From NCBI GenBank assembly GCA_040389045.1, contig JAZKAT010000019.1:12992-76991 (forward strand): a stretch of DNA of 64,000 bases. The letters run 5' to 3'. The translations under genes were made by a program, and so were the position numbers. How positions within the stretch are numbered: the stretch's first letter is position 1; every line of letters starts with the position of its first letter. The notes under the pieces are model-generated. The model made no database searches. It had not been told where the DNA came from and saw only the letters and a list, made by a program, of their open reading frames with translations. Below, one piece after another: positions 25,454 to 33,978 of this stretch. The DNA is from UBA5158 sp040389045. GTDB lineage: Bacteria > Pseudomonadota > Gammaproteobacteria > DSM-16500.

Positions 25454-26605
25454 ATGGCAACTAAAAATGTTAAACCACCTCCTGTTCAGGAGTTACAAAA
25501 CCAAATCGAACAGCTGGAAAAGATTATATCTTTAATGCCCGGTCACGTGTATTGGTTAGACACCAATAATGTATATCAAGGCTGTAACGACCTGCAAGCG
25601 CAAACCGCACAACTAGCTTCGCCAAAGGATATTATCGGCAAAACGAATTACGATTTTATCTGGAAAGATTCCGCGGAAGAAGTAAATGCTATTAATCAAG
25701 AAGTTATGAAAAGCGGTAAACCCAGGATAATCGAGGAAACCGCTAAGACTCCGCAAGGTTTCGCGATTTTTTTATCTGAAAAAGTACCCTTATTCAATTC
25801 ACGAAATGAAGTCATCGGATTACTGGGGATTTCTTTCGATATCACCGAGCGAAAACGCACTGAGCACGCTTTAAAAATAGCCAAGGAAAAAGCGGAGATA
25901 GCTAACCAGGTTAAAACGGAATTTATCCGTAATATGGAGCATGATATTCGCACTCCGATCAGCGGCATTCTGGGGGTGTCGAGTTATCTTAAACTTCATC
26001 AAAAACTCCCCCAGCACCGTGAATTACTGGGTGATATTGAAAGTGCCTCTAGTGAATTATTGGATTATTTAAATAATATTCTGGAATTTTCTCAACTTAC
26101 CAAAGATACGCTGCCCGTTATCTTAAAAGAATTGTCTTTGCGGGAGATTGTCGATAGTATTTTTAAAATTGAATTGCCAGCAGCCAAATATAAGAAACTT
26201 AAACTTACCGCAAAATTCGCAATAAACTTGCCTCAAATTTTAATTGGCGATACATTTAGAATATATCGGATTTTGTTAAACCTGGTTAGCAATGCGATTA
26301 AATTTACTAATAAAGGCGGAATTACCTTACAAGCAAATTTAATTTCCAAACAAGATAAAAATGTTACTTTACAGATAGTTATTATGGATACCGGCATCGG
26401 CATTCCGCAAAATCAGCAAGTTAAGATTTTTGATAAATTCACCCGTTGTTTACCTTCAAACAAAGGCACTTACAAAGGAACTGGCGTAGGGCTTTGGGTT
26501 GTGAAACAATTCGTTACTGATTTAAATGGAAGTATTGAGCTGGAAAGTAACTTGGGTCAGGGTTCTGTTTTCACTGTTACTTTACCTATGCAATTACCTA
26601 ACTAG
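25454..26605 (+). CDS. Soluble PAS-domain histidine kinase
   Basis: Cytoplasmic sensor kinase of 383 residues, no membrane helix. A short coiled coil leads into a PAS domain (about 20-133; MPGHVYWLDTNNVYQGCN and PLFNSRNEVIGLLGISFDITERK). The H-box carries phosphoacceptor H163 (FIRNMEHDIRTPISGILG). The ATPase domain has N-box LNLVSNAIKFTNKGG, G1 MDTGIGIPQ, F-box DKFTR and G2 YKGTGVGLWVV. The ATG at 25454 opens the gene, divergent from the CDPS-like genes. A response regulator starts 12 bases after the stop, so they form a pair. The PAS ligand is unknown; its neighbours make regulation of the CDPS locus possible, but this is inference. Confidence 0.92.
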   Translation: MATKNVKPPPVQELQNQIEQLEKIISLMPGHVYWLDTNNVYQGCNDLQAQTAQLASPKDIIGKTNYDFIWKDSAEEVNAINQEVMKSGKPRIIEETAKTPQGFAIFLSEKVPLFNSRNEVIGLLGISFDITERKRTEHALKIAKEKAEIANQVKTEFIRNMEHDIRTPISGILGVSSYLKLHQKLPQHRELLGDIESASSELLDYLNNILEFSQLTKDTLPVILKELSLREIVDSIFKIELPAAKYKKLKLTAKFAINLPQILIGDTFRIYRILLNLVSNAIKFTNKGGITLQANLISKQDKNVTLQIVIMDTGIGIPQNQQVKIFDKFTRCLPSNKGTYKGTGVGLWVVKQFVTDLNGSIELESNLGQGSVFTVTLPMQLPN

Positions 26606-26617
26606 GAAAGCGATGGT

Positions 26618-26998
26618 ATGATGCACAAAAAAGAAAAGACAGCGGTTTTATTTGTTGAAGATAATAAACTGGCCCAAAAAATTGGGATTATTATTCTGGA
26701 GCAATGCAATTGTGAGGTGGATGCGGTAGCAACCGGCGAACTGGCACTGCAATACGCCCGCAAAAAATCTTATCAGCTTATTTTTATGGATATAGGCTTG
26801 CCGGACATGGATGGCCTGGAAGTCATTCAGCAAATCAAAAAAATTAAATTAAATAAGCATGTACCTATCATCGCGTTAACCGCCCATTCCGATAAAGAAT
26901 ATATCGCGCAATCTTATGAAGTAGGCGCTTCGGAATTTCTGGTAAAACCGTTAAGTGATCAGATCGCGAAGAACCTGATTGAGAAATATTTAGAATAG
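26618..26998 (+). CDS. Single-domain response regulator
   Basis: 126 residues consisting only of a receiver domain. Acidic pocket E14-D15 (LFVEDNK), phosphoacceptor D58 (LIFMDIGLPDMDG), the Thr of IALTAHS and the Lys of EFLVKPLS are all present. There is no output domain, so it acts by protein contact or as a phosphorelay shuttle, in the manner of CheY or Spo0F. It is 12 bases downstream of the kinase gene and surely its partner. The first two codons are ATG ATG; either may be used. It is convergent with ribH, 30 bases away. Confidence 0.95.
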   Translation: MMHKKEKTAVLFVEDNKLAQKIGIIILEQCNCEVDAVATGELALQYARKKSYQLIFMDIGLPDMDGLEVIQQIKKIKLNKHVPIIALTAHSDKEYIAQSYEVGASEFLVKPLSDQIAKNLIEKYLE

Positions 26999-27028
26999 CG
27001 TTCCGCCCTATTTCGCATTACCTGAACT

Positions 27029-27490
27029 TTAAATCTGGCTGAGTACGGAAATTAATTCAAACGCAGCATCCACTGATTGACGGCCTACGTGACCTCTTTT
27101 ACCGCCAGTACGGTCGTGTGCTTGCTCAATATTGTTTGTCGTTAATACGCCAAAAATCACTGGGATATCTTCCGCCAACCCAACATGCAGGCAGCCCTGG
27201 CTGACTTGCTGGCAGACATAATCAAAATGCTTGGTTTCGCCAAAAATGACTGCGCCTAAACTAATGATGGCGGTGAATTTTTGGGTGCGCGCCAGGCGTT
27301 GTGCCGTCAGGGGAATTTCAATCGCCCCCGGCACCCAGACAGTTGTCAGGTTTTCTTTAGGAAAGCCAAGTTCATCTAATCTTTCATTCGCACCATCAAG
27401 CAACTTTTGGGTAATTTCACTGTGAAAACGGCTGATGACAATCGCTAAATTAAAATCTACCGCGAGTTTTTGCATGTTTAAAACGGGCAT
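27029..27490 (-). CDS. ribH: 6,7-dimethyl-8-ribityllumazine synthase
   Basis: Condenses 5-amino-6-ribitylamino-uracil with 3,4-dihydroxybutanone phosphate in the penultimate step of riboflavin synthesis. Family blocks are VISRFHSEITQKLLDGA, VWVPGAIEIPLTAQRL, the catalytic-His region GAVIFGETKHFDYV and NNIEQAHDRTGGKRGHVG. At 153 residues it is typical. It follows ribD by 8 bases on the same strand, so the two form a ribD-ribH operon. ribA, ribB and riboflavin synthase are not in this window. Confidence 0.95.
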   Translation of the reverse strand: MPVLNMQKLAVDFNLAIVISRFHSEITQKLLDGANERLDELGFPKENLTTVWVPGAIEIPLTAQRLARTQKFTAIISLGAVIFGETKHFDYVCQQVSQGCLHVGLAEDIPVIFGVLTTNNIEQAHDRTGGKRGHVGRQSVDAAFELISVLSQI

Positions 27491-27498
27491 GGCATTCC

Positions 27499-28596
27499 TT
27501 AATCTAAATTAATTTCACACATGACATCTTTACCGAATTGCAACCAGCGTAAATTGCTGGACTGCAATGAATCCAAGGTAAAACTATCTTCAAAAGCCGA
27601 CGTGCCATCGCCTATCCAGGTGGTGCCAATATAAATAATAGCGCGTTGCAGCAGGCGCTCGGTTGAAAATGCAGCAAAACATTTGCCGCCCGCTTCTATC
27701 CATAAGTCATGCGTACCATCTTCGCCAATGCGTTGAATGACCTGGTCTAGCGCTAAGCCTTTTGAGGTATGTGCCACTGCGATACAACGCGCCCCTGCCG
27801 CAGTTAATGCAGCCAGACGGGATGGGTCGGCCTGTTCTTTATGAAATATAGTAACGGATTTAGCCGTATTAAAAACTTTAGCGGTGGCAGGCATACGCAA
27901 TTCACTGTCTAAAACATACAGCGGTTTTTTGAAAATCTGGCCATTGCTGCGCACATTCAATTGTGGATCATCGTGAATGATGGTGGTTGCCGTCGTTAAA
28001 ATGGCATCGCTTTTTTTACGGGAATAATGCGTGAGTTCATTGAGCGGGTCACCGGTAATTTTAACCGGTACATTATTTTTGCCGGCAATTTTACCGTCCA
28101 GGCTTAAGGCGATTTTGGCGGTGATAAAAGGTTTTTTGGTGAGGTGCCAGTGCTGATAGCTGGCGTAAAAATTATTGATCTCAGGTAAATGAATATGTTC
28201 ACAGGTAATGCCTGCTGCTGTCACTATGGCTTCGCCTTTGCCGGCCACGCTAGGATTAGAATCACGGAAACCATAGACTACGCGGCTGAGGCCGGCTTTT
28301 TTGATGGCTTCGGTGCAAGGTGGGGTGCGGCCAAAGTTGCAACAGGGTTCTAACGTTATATAGATAGTCGCGCCGCGGGCGCCACCTTCGGGTAATTTGC
28401 GCAGGGCGTCAACTTCGGCGTGGGCTTGGCCGGGGCCGGTGTGATAGCCAGCCGCTACTACTAAGCCAGCGCGAACAATAACGGCGCCTACGGATGGGTT
28501 TGGCGCGCAAAAGCCACGGTGAATTTTGGCTAGCTCCAGCGCTTTGCGAAGGTAAATTACATCGGACTGTTCAGATACGTCAAATTTCTCTTGCAT
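27499..28596 (-). CDS. ribD: Bifunctional riboflavin deaminase/reductase RibD
   Basis: Carries out two early riboflavin steps: deamination of the pyrimidine and reduction of its ribose. The N-terminal cytidine-deaminase-like domain binds zinc through H59 (HAEV), C85 and C94 (PCCNFGRTPPC). The C-terminal reductase half has ITAKIALSLDGKIAGKN, KSDAILTTATTIIHDDPQLNVR and DLWIEAGGKCFAAF. At 365 residues it is normal. It heads a ribD-ribH pair. A palindromic repeat and the end of rplQ lie upstream, so it needs its own promoter between 28597 and 28680 or is read through from the ribosomal run. Confidence 0.95.
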   Translation of the reverse strand: MQEKFDVSEQSDVIYLRKALELAKIHRGFCAPNPSVGAVIVRAGLVVAAGYHTGPGQAHAEVDALRKLPEGGARGATIYITLEPCCNFGRTPPCTEAIKKAGLSRVVYGFRDSNPSVAGKGEAIVTAAGITCEHIHLPEINNFYASYQHWHLTKKPFITAKIALSLDGKIAGKNNVPVKITGDPLNELTHYSRKKSDAILTTATTIIHDDPQLNVRSNGQIFKKPLYVLDSELRMPATAKVFNTAKSVTIFHKEQADPSRLAALTAAGARCIAVAHTSKGLALDQVIQRIGEDGTHDLWIEAGGKCFAAFSTERLLQRAIIYIGTTWIGDGTSAFEDSFTLDSLQSSNLRWLQFGKDVMCEINLD

Positions 28597-28687
28597 GGTT
28601 GAGACTCTGACTGGAGTTCGCAGGATGGATTTGGAACTTATAACGCCCGCGAAACTTTGATTTAAGAGCTTCGCGGGGCTAGGTCTC

Positions 28688-28713
28688 CCCGTATGTCGTT
28701 GCGCTCATACGGG
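28688..28713. repeat. CCCGTATG inverted repeat, copy 2; possible end of the alpha operon
   Basis: 8-bp arms CCCGTATG/CATACGGG around a 10-base loop, in the opposite orientation to the copy at 7764-7789. It lies about 20 bases after the rplQ stop (minus strand) and may close the ribosomal transcript, although no T-run follows. Confidence 0.65.
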
Positions 28714-28733
28714 TAGGACATTTTGAGCCACTA

Positions 28734-29108
28734 TCAGGCGGCGGCGTTGGTTTCGCGGTCGACTAGTTCAACTACAGCCATGGGGGCGCAATCGCCTTTG
28801 CGGTTGCCGCATTTTAATACGCGCAGGTAACCACCTGGGCGGGAGTTAAAATGGGGACCAATTTCATTAAAGAGTTTTGTTACCATGTCACGGTCACGCA
28901 AACGCGCGAAAGCAAGACGACGGTGATGCACGCTGTCAACTTTAGCCATCGTGATCATGGGTTCAATATACCCACGCAATTCTTTTGCTTTGGCAACTGT
29001 AGTGGTAATCAACTCGTGTCTCAGCAATGAGACCATCATGTTTTTGAACATCGCTTTACGATGGCTGCTGTTACGTCCAAAATATCTGCCGCTTTTACGA
29101 TGACGCAT
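28734..29108 (-). CDS. rplQ: 50S ribosomal protein L17
   Basis: Large-subunit protein near the exit tunnel. The N-terminus MRHRKSGRYFGRNSSHRKAM and SRPGGYLRVLKCGNRKGDCAPMAVVELVD are diagnostic. 124 residues, close to the usual 120-127. It is the last gene of the alpha operon, 33 bases after rpoA, and is followed by a palindromic repeat. Confidence 0.97.
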   Translation of the reverse strand: MRHRKSGRYFGRNSSHRKAMFKNMMVSLLRHELITTTVAKAKELRGYIEPMITMAKVDSVHHRRLAFARLRDRDMVTKLFNEIGPHFNSRPGGYLRVLKCGNRKGDCAPMAVVELVDRETNAAA

Positions 29109-29141
29109 AACTATCTCTCCTAAACTTTTGCTCTAAGGCCA

Positions 29142-30143
29142 TTACTCTTTGTCTTTCAATGAAGCGGGTGGCCAATTTTCCAAGCGGGTGCCTAACGCAA
29201 GTCCGTGGGAAGCCAAGACATTCTTGATTTCGGTTAAGGACTTTTTGCCTAAGTTAGGTGTTTTTAACAAATCATTTTCCGTACGCTGGACTAAATCACC
29301 AATGTAAAAAATGCTTTCAGCCTTCAAACAGTTGGCGGAACGCACGGTTAATTCCAAATCGTCCACTGGACGCAAGAAAATGGGATTAATCGCTTGTTGT
29401 TCACTGGTTTCCTTGGTGATAAAGGAAGATTTCAAGTCCACAAACGGTGCCAATTGCTGCTGTAAAATCGTCGCAGAACGGCGGATTGCTTCTTCAGGGT
29501 CTAGTGTGCCATTGGTTTCAAGGTCAATCACTAATTTATCAAGGTCGGTACGTTGTTCAACACGCGCATTTTCAACGCTGTAAGCAACTCGCAACACTGG
29601 ACTAAAGCTGGCATCGATATGCAATGTGCCAATACCGCTTTTTTCTTCGCCCTGGGCATGCGCATTGGTTTCACGAGTGGAAGCGGTTTGATAACCACGG
29701 CCCAGTGATACACGCAATGACATGTTTAAAGAGCCGGCTTCATTGAGGTGCGCAATAACATATTCAGGATTCACGATTTCAACGTCGTGTTCTGATTCGA
29801 TGTCACCGGCAGTCACAATACCCGCGCCTTTTTTGTTAATACGCAAAGTCACTTCTTCGCGACCATGTAACTTAATGGCGATATTTTTCAAGTTCAGAAG
29901 AATTTCAATGACATCTTCCTGCACGCCAGCAATAGAGCTGTACTCGTGCAACACGCCATCAATCTTTACTTCTGTAATGGCAGCGCCTGGCATAGAAGAC
30001 AATAAAATTCTACGCAGCGTCGTACCTAAGGTATGACCAAAGCCGCGTTCCAACGGTTCCAGTGTCACCTTTGCATGGAAAGGTGATACGGTTTCTACCG
30101 CGATTTCGCGTGGTGTTAAAAAATCATATGGATTATTTTGCAT
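29142..30143 (-). CDS. rpoA: RNA polymerase alpha subunit
   Basis: Scaffold for RNA polymerase assembly and contact point for activators. I chose ATG at 30143 (MQNNPYDFLTPRE), preceded by GAGGG; a start at 30191 would run into rpsD. The N-terminal dimerisation domain has HAKVTLEPLERGFGHTLGTT and LRRILLSSMPG. The C-terminal DNA/activator-binding domain has RPVDDLELTVRSANCLKAE, YIGDLVQRTENDLLKTPNLG and the end LENWPPASL. 333 residues, as usual. It starts 25 bases after rpsD. Confidence 0.97.
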   Translation of the reverse strand: MQNNPYDFLTPREIAVETVSPFHAKVTLEPLERGFGHTLGTTLRRILLSSMPGAAITEVKIDGVLHEYSSIAGVQEDVIEILLNLKNIAIKLHGREEVTLRINKKGAGIVTAGDIESEHDVEIVNPEYVIAHLNEAGSLNMSLRVSLGRGYQTASTRETNAHAQGEEKSGIGTLHIDASFSPVLRVAYSVENARVEQRTDLDKLVIDLETNGTLDPEEAIRRSATILQQQLAPFVDLKSSFITKETSEQQAINPIFLRPVDDLELTVRSANCLKAESIFYIGDLVQRTENDLLKTPNLGKKSLTEIKNVLASHGLALGTRLENWPPASLKDKE

Positions 30144-30168
30144 GAGACCCTCATAAGCTCCAAAATGA

Positions 30169-30789
30169 TTACTTGGAATAAAGCTCAACAATCAGCTTTT
30201 CTACGATATCAGAAGGTAGATCCGCGCGATCCGGGCACTGTTTAAATGTGCCTTTCAATTCGCTAGAATCAACTTCCACCCAGCCGCAAGCCGCTCTTGA
30301 CTGTGCTAATGCCAAAGCGCTTTGTACACGTAACTGCTTCTTTTTGCTTTCCTTCACGCCGATAGTATCGCCTGGCGTTACTTGATAGGACGGCACGTTA
30401 ACCAATTTATCATTCACGACGATAGCGCAGTGACTGACAAGTTGTCTGGCTTCCGCACGGGTAGCACCAAACCCCATACGATAAACAATATTATCCAATC
30501 TGGATTCTAACAACCGCAGTAAATTTTCACCGGTTGAACCTTTCAAACGGGCGGCTTTTTTAAAGTAGTTACGGAATTGACGTTCCATAATGCCGTAGAT
30601 GCGGCGAACTTTTTGTTTTTCACGCAACTGCACACCATACTCGGTTTCACGGCCACGACGACTGCCATGTACACCCGGTGGGGTATCTAATTTGCATTTT
30701 GAATCTAACGCGCGGACGCCACTCAACAACGACAGATCAGTACCTTCACGTCGTGCGAGTTTGCATCTTGGTCCTAAATATCTAGCCAC
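30169..30789 (-). CDS. rpsD: 30S ribosomal protein S4
   Basis: Primary 16S rRNA-binding protein and, in E. coli, the translational repressor of the alpha operon. MARYLGPRCKLARREG at the N-terminus and the S4 RNA-binding domain (LLRLLESRLDNIVYRMGFG, ARQLVSHCAIVVN) are clear. 206 residues is standard. It lies 13 bases after rpsK. The residues for ribosome accuracy cannot be judged from sequence alone, but nothing is missing. Confidence 0.97.
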   Translation of the reverse strand: MARYLGPRCKLARREGTDLSLLSGVRALDSKCKLDTPPGVHGSRRGRETEYGVQLREKQKVRRIYGIMERQFRNYFKKAARLKGSTGENLLRLLESRLDNIVYRMGFGATRAEARQLVSHCAIVVNDKLVNVPSYQVTPGDTIGVKESKKKQLRVQSALALAQSRAACGWVEVDSSELKGTFKQCPDRADLPSDIVEKLIVELYSK

Positions 30790-30802
30790 ACATTCCCCCT
30801 AC

Positions 30803-31327
30803 TTATACGCGACGCTTTTTCGAATCACGAACACCATTGAATGGTATTCCTGTCGCGTCGGTTATTGACAAAATCTTTAATCCTGCTGAATGTAAAGAAC
30901 GGATCGCCGATTCTCTACCTGGGCCTGGGCCATTAACACGTACTTGTACGGTCTTCATGCCAAAGTTTTCTATGATAGCCAGCGCAACTTTAGAGGAAGC
31001 TTCACCCGCCGCATAAGGCGTGGATTTTCTTGAACCGCGATAGCCACAGCTTGCCGCACTGGACCAACCTAAGGTATTACCCTGGATGTCTGTGATTGTG
31101 ACAATCGTGTTGTTAAAGGAAGCGCGAATATGCGCAATGCCATCAACAACTTGTTTTTTAGTTTTTTTGCGACCGCGACCAGCTTTACCTGTGCCCGCGC
31201 CAGCATCAGTTGCGCCACCACCGGCAGTTCCCTGATCTTCTGTCGTTTCAGCATCACCTTGGGGAGCTGCTTTTACAGCTTTTTCCTTGGGAGCTTTGTC
31301 TTCATTAGTCTTTTGATTTGCTGACAT
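30803..31327 (-). CDS. rpsK: 30S ribosomal protein S11 with N-terminal extension
   Basis: Platform protein of the small subunit that contacts the Shine-Dalgarno helix. The S11 core starts near residue 57 (KKQVVDGIAHIRASFNNTIV) and runs to KRRV, with RVNGPGPGRESAIRSL intact. The protein has 174 residues against the usual ~129: about 45 extra N-terminal residues, first Lys/Glu-rich and then Gly/Ala-rich. The only ATG with a ribosome site is at 31327, so the extension is probably translated. Confidence 0.95.
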   Translation of the reverse strand: MSANQKTNEDKAPKEKAVKAAPQGDAETTEDQGTAGGGATDAGAGTGKAGRGRKKTKKQVVDGIAHIRASFNNTIVTITDIQGNTLGWSSAASCGYRGSRKSTPYAAGEASSKVALAIIENFGMKTVQVRVNGPGPGRESAIRSLHSAGLKILSITDATGIPFNGVRDSKKRRV

Positions 31328-31361
31328 TTGCGTTCCTGAATACTCAAAAAATTAATATTGC

Positions 31362-31727
31362 CTAGTTTGAACTAACTTTACCTTTGCGCTTACCTTTACG
31401 GGTACGAGCATTGGTACGGGTGCGCTGGCCATGTACTGGCAAACCACTACGATGACGTTTGCCACGGTAGGTGCCTAGTTCCACCAAACGCTTGATATTT
31501 AATGAAACTTCGCGACGCAAATCACCTTCGACGCGAATTTTGGCGATTTCGGTACGCAGGTTTTCAAGTTCTGCTTCTGTTAAATCCTTGGTCTTCTTCG
31601 AGGGGTCAACTTTCGCGGCACCACATATTTTGCTGGCTCTGCTGCGGCCAATACCAAAAATGGCCGTCAATCCAATGACTATGTGTTTTTGTACCGGTAT
31701 GTTAACGCCTGCAATTCGCGCTGCCAT
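31362..31727 (-). CDS. rpsM: 30S ribosomal protein S13
   Basis: Head protein of the 30S subunit that contacts P-site tRNA and 50S bridges. MAARIAGVNIPVQKHIVIGL and the C-terminal basic tail with GTYRGKRHRSGLPVHGQRT and TRKGKRKGK are diagnostic. 121 residues, normal length. First gene of the alpha operon after rpmJ; GGAGT lies just upstream of the ATG. Confidence 0.97.
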   Translation of the reverse strand: MAARIAGVNIPVQKHIVIGLTAIFGIGRSRASKICGAAKVDPSKKTKDLTEAELENLRTEIAKIRVEGDLRREVSLNIKRLVELGTYRGKRHRSGLPVHGQRTRTNARTRKGKRKGKVSSN

Positions 31728-31815
31728 TCAATAACTCCTAACCTTTAACTAACTTATTGATCTTTAAACCACAAAAGGGGCTTAGTCTACTATCCAAATA
31801 CAACAAAATCAATCT

Positions 31816-31929
31816 CTAGCCTTGTTTTTGTTTATGTCTTTTCTCTTTGCAAATAACGCGCACAACGCGGTTTCTGCGCACGATTTTGCATTTGCGACAA
31901 ATCTTTTTAACTGATGCACCGACTTTCAT
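31816..31929 (-). CDS. rpmJ: 50S ribosomal protein L36
   Basis: 37-residue protein, MKVGASVKKICRKC then KIVRRNRVVRVICKEKRH and the end KQKQG. The zinc-ribbon C-C-C-H ligands (CRKC, C, H) are kept, so this is the zinc-binding type. The ATG at 31929 has GAGGAGTTG about 7 bases upstream. It stands between secY and rpsM, its usual place at the end of the spc operon. Confidence 0.95.
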   Translation of the reverse strand: MKVGASVKKICRKCKIVRRNRVVRVICKEKRHKQKQG

Positions 31930-32014
31930 ATTCAACTCCTCATTTAATCAGGTTTACCATGACGGCTTTTGTTGGGCTTCGGCTGCGCCTGCGCGCCCAA
32001 CCACCCGATTACAT

Positions 32015-33346
32015 TTACCGCGTTAAGCCTAGGCCACCGCTGCGTAGATTGGCTTTTTTCAGTAATGACTCATATTGATAAGACATAATATGGGCCTGCA
32101 CTTGAGCCATGAAATCCATCACAACAACCACAATAATCAGCAAGGAGGTGCCGCCAAAATAAAATGGCACGTTCCAGGCCAGGATCATAAATTCCGGTAG
32201 TAAACACACTAACGTCACGTAAATCGCCCCTACCAAGGTCAATCGCGTCATTACTAAGTCTATATACTTCGCGGTTTGTTCACCGGGACGTATGCCGGTG
32301 ATAAACGCGCCTGATTTTTTCAGGTTTTCCGCTGTATCGCGTGGATTAAACACTAATGCTGTGTAAAAAAAGCAAAAGAAGATGATCGCGACACTATACA
32401 ACATCATATGTAACGGCTGGCCTTGTTGTTGCAAAGCTACCCCTGCTCGGCCTAACCATTCCCAGCCTTTACCGTGCCCAAACCATTGCGCCAAACTGGC
32501 TGGAAACAAAATAATACTGGAAGCAAATATGGGTGGAATTACCCCAGCCATATTAATTTTTAACGGTAAGTGGCTGCTTTTCGCCGCATACATCTTGCCG
32601 CCCTGCATTCGCTTCGCATAGTGAATCGAAATGCGCCGCTGGCCACGCTCGATAAATACGATGATGCCAACTACCGCAAACACCGCGGCGATGATCAGCA
32701 GCAATACCACTACTTGTAACTGGCCTTCCCGCACTTGTTCCAGCGTACGACCAATGGCCGCCGGGAACCCGGCGATAATGCCGGCGAAAATGATAATGGA
32801 AATACCATTACCTATCCCGCGTTCCGTAACTTGTTCGCCTAACCACATCAAAAACATGGTGCCGGTGACCAGCGTTAGCGTGGTCGTAAAATAAAATGAA
32901 AAGCCGGGCACAATCGCAATGTGATTGGCCGCCATCATTTTTGAAATCCCAATCCCTTGAAATGTGGCTAAAATCAATGTTCCATAACGCGTGTATTTGT
33001 TGATTTTACGCTGTCCCGAATCACCTTCTTTGCGTAATTCTGAAAGCTGCGGCGATAACACCGTCAACAATTGGATAATAATCGAAGCCGAGATGTACGG
33101 CATAATACCCAAAGCAAATACACTAAAACGCATCAAGGCGCCGCCAGAAAACATGTTGAACAAACCAACTATGTTACTCTGTTGCGCGTTAAACAAATCC
33201 TGCAAGCGCTGTGGATTCAAGCCTGGCACCGGAATATAAGAGCCCAGACGAAACACAAAAATCGCCAGCAACACAAATAGCAATCGGCGCTTTAAATCAG
33301 CTATGCCACTCGCCGCGCTCGTGCCGCCCGTCCTAGTTGTTGACAT
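32015..33346 (-). CDS. secY: Preprotein translocase channel subunit SecY
   Basis: Channel of the Sec translocon in the inner membrane, with ten membrane helices visible. Helix 1 is LLFVLLAIFVFRLGSYIPVP, the plug follows at FNMFSGGALMRFSVFALGIMPYISAS, and the cytoplasmic loop region has ERGQRRISIHYAKRMQGGK. The pore-forming and Arg-rich loops are intact. 443 residues is standard. It follows rplO by one base, the typical spc-operon position, and works with the SecE encoded at 58760-59140. Confidence 0.97.
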   Translation of the reverse strand: MSTTRTGGTSAASGIADLKRRLLFVLLAIFVFRLGSYIPVPGLNPQRLQDLFNAQQSNIVGLFNMFSGGALMRFSVFALGIMPYISASIIIQLLTVLSPQLSELRKEGDSGQRKINKYTRYGTLILATFQGIGISKMMAANHIAIVPGFSFYFTTTLTLVTGTMFLMWLGEQVTERGIGNGISIIIFAGIIAGFPAAIGRTLEQVREGQLQVVVLLLIIAAVFAVVGIIVFIERGQRRISIHYAKRMQGGKMYAAKSSHLPLKINMAGVIPPIFASSIILFPASLAQWFGHGKGWEWLGRAGVALQQQGQPLHMMLYSVAIIFFCFFYTALVFNPRDTAENLKKSGAFITGIRPGEQTAKYIDLVMTRLTLVGAIYVTLVCLLPEFMILAWNVPFYFGGTSLLIIVVVVMDFMAQVQAHIMSYQYESLLKKANLRSGGLGLTR

Positions 33347-33347
33347 T

Positions 33348-33788
33348 CTATTCCTCTATTTTGCCGCCTGCTTCTTCGATTGCCTTGCGGGCGCCGGCTG
33401 TTATCGGTAAGCCACGCAGTGTAATCGCGCGTTCAATCTTGCCGAATAAAATAACTTTAATAAACTTGGTGGTGTTACGGATCAGGTTCGCTGTTAATAA
33501 AGCTTCCAAATCAATTACCGCCACGCTGGCATCCATTTTGTTTAAATCAGAAAGTCGGATTTCTTCGCGCACCAGAGCTTTTCTGGAACGAAAGCCTGAT
33601 TTGGGAATACGTCTTTGAATCGGCATCTGGCCGCCTTCAAAACCCACTTTGTGATAACCACCCGCACGGGCTTTTTGACCTTTATGACCTTTACCGCAAG
33701 TTTTACCTTTGCCGGAACCAATACCACGGCCTAAGCGTTTCGCAGGTGTTTTAGATCCTGGAGCTGGTTTAATTGTATTGAGGTACAT
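33348..33788 (-). CDS. rplO: 50S ribosomal protein L15
   Basis: Late-assembly 50S protein. The start is ATG at 33788 (MYLNTIKPAPGS), with GAGGAAG upstream; the frame is open farther up to 33848 but that part overlaps rpmD. GRGIGSGKGKTCGKGHKGQK and VGFEGGQMPIQRRIPKSGF are diagnostic. 146 residues. It starts 2 bases after the rpmD stop. Confidence 0.97.
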   Translation of the reverse strand: MYLNTIKPAPGSKTPAKRLGRGIGSGKGKTCGKGHKGQKARAGGYHKVGFEGGQMPIQRRIPKSGFRSRKALVREEIRLSDLNKMDASVAVIDLEALLTANLIRNTTKFIKVILFGKIERAITLRGLPITAGARKAIEEAGGKIEE

Positions 33789-33790
33789 AC

Positions 33791-33976
33791 TTACGCTTCC
33801 TCGACTAATAACATGTGACAAATTTTTTGGATCATACCCCGGGTGCATGCGTTATCTAAAACGAGAACCGTGTGATGCATGCGGCGCAAACCTAAACCCT
33901 TTACCGTCGCTTTATGCTTGGGTAACGCGCTGTTAGTGCTGCGTACTAATGTCACTTTTATCTTTTTATCCGACAT
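33791..33976 (-). CDS. rpmD: 50S ribosomal protein L30
   Basis: 61-residue protein with KIKVTLVRSTNSALPKHKAT and GLGLRRMHHTVLVLDN, the compact L30 fold. It stands between rpsE and rplO as expected, 2 bases after rpsE. Normal length for the bacterial short form. Confidence 0.96.
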   Translation of the reverse strand: MSDKKIKVTLVRSTNSALPKHKATVKGLGLRRMHHTVLVLDNACTRGMIQKICHMLLVEEA

Positions 33977-33978
33977 AA

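Noticed and set aside
30144..30191. Upstream start of rpoA
   Set aside because: It would overlap rpsD and add residues absent from the family; ATG at 30143 has GAGGG.
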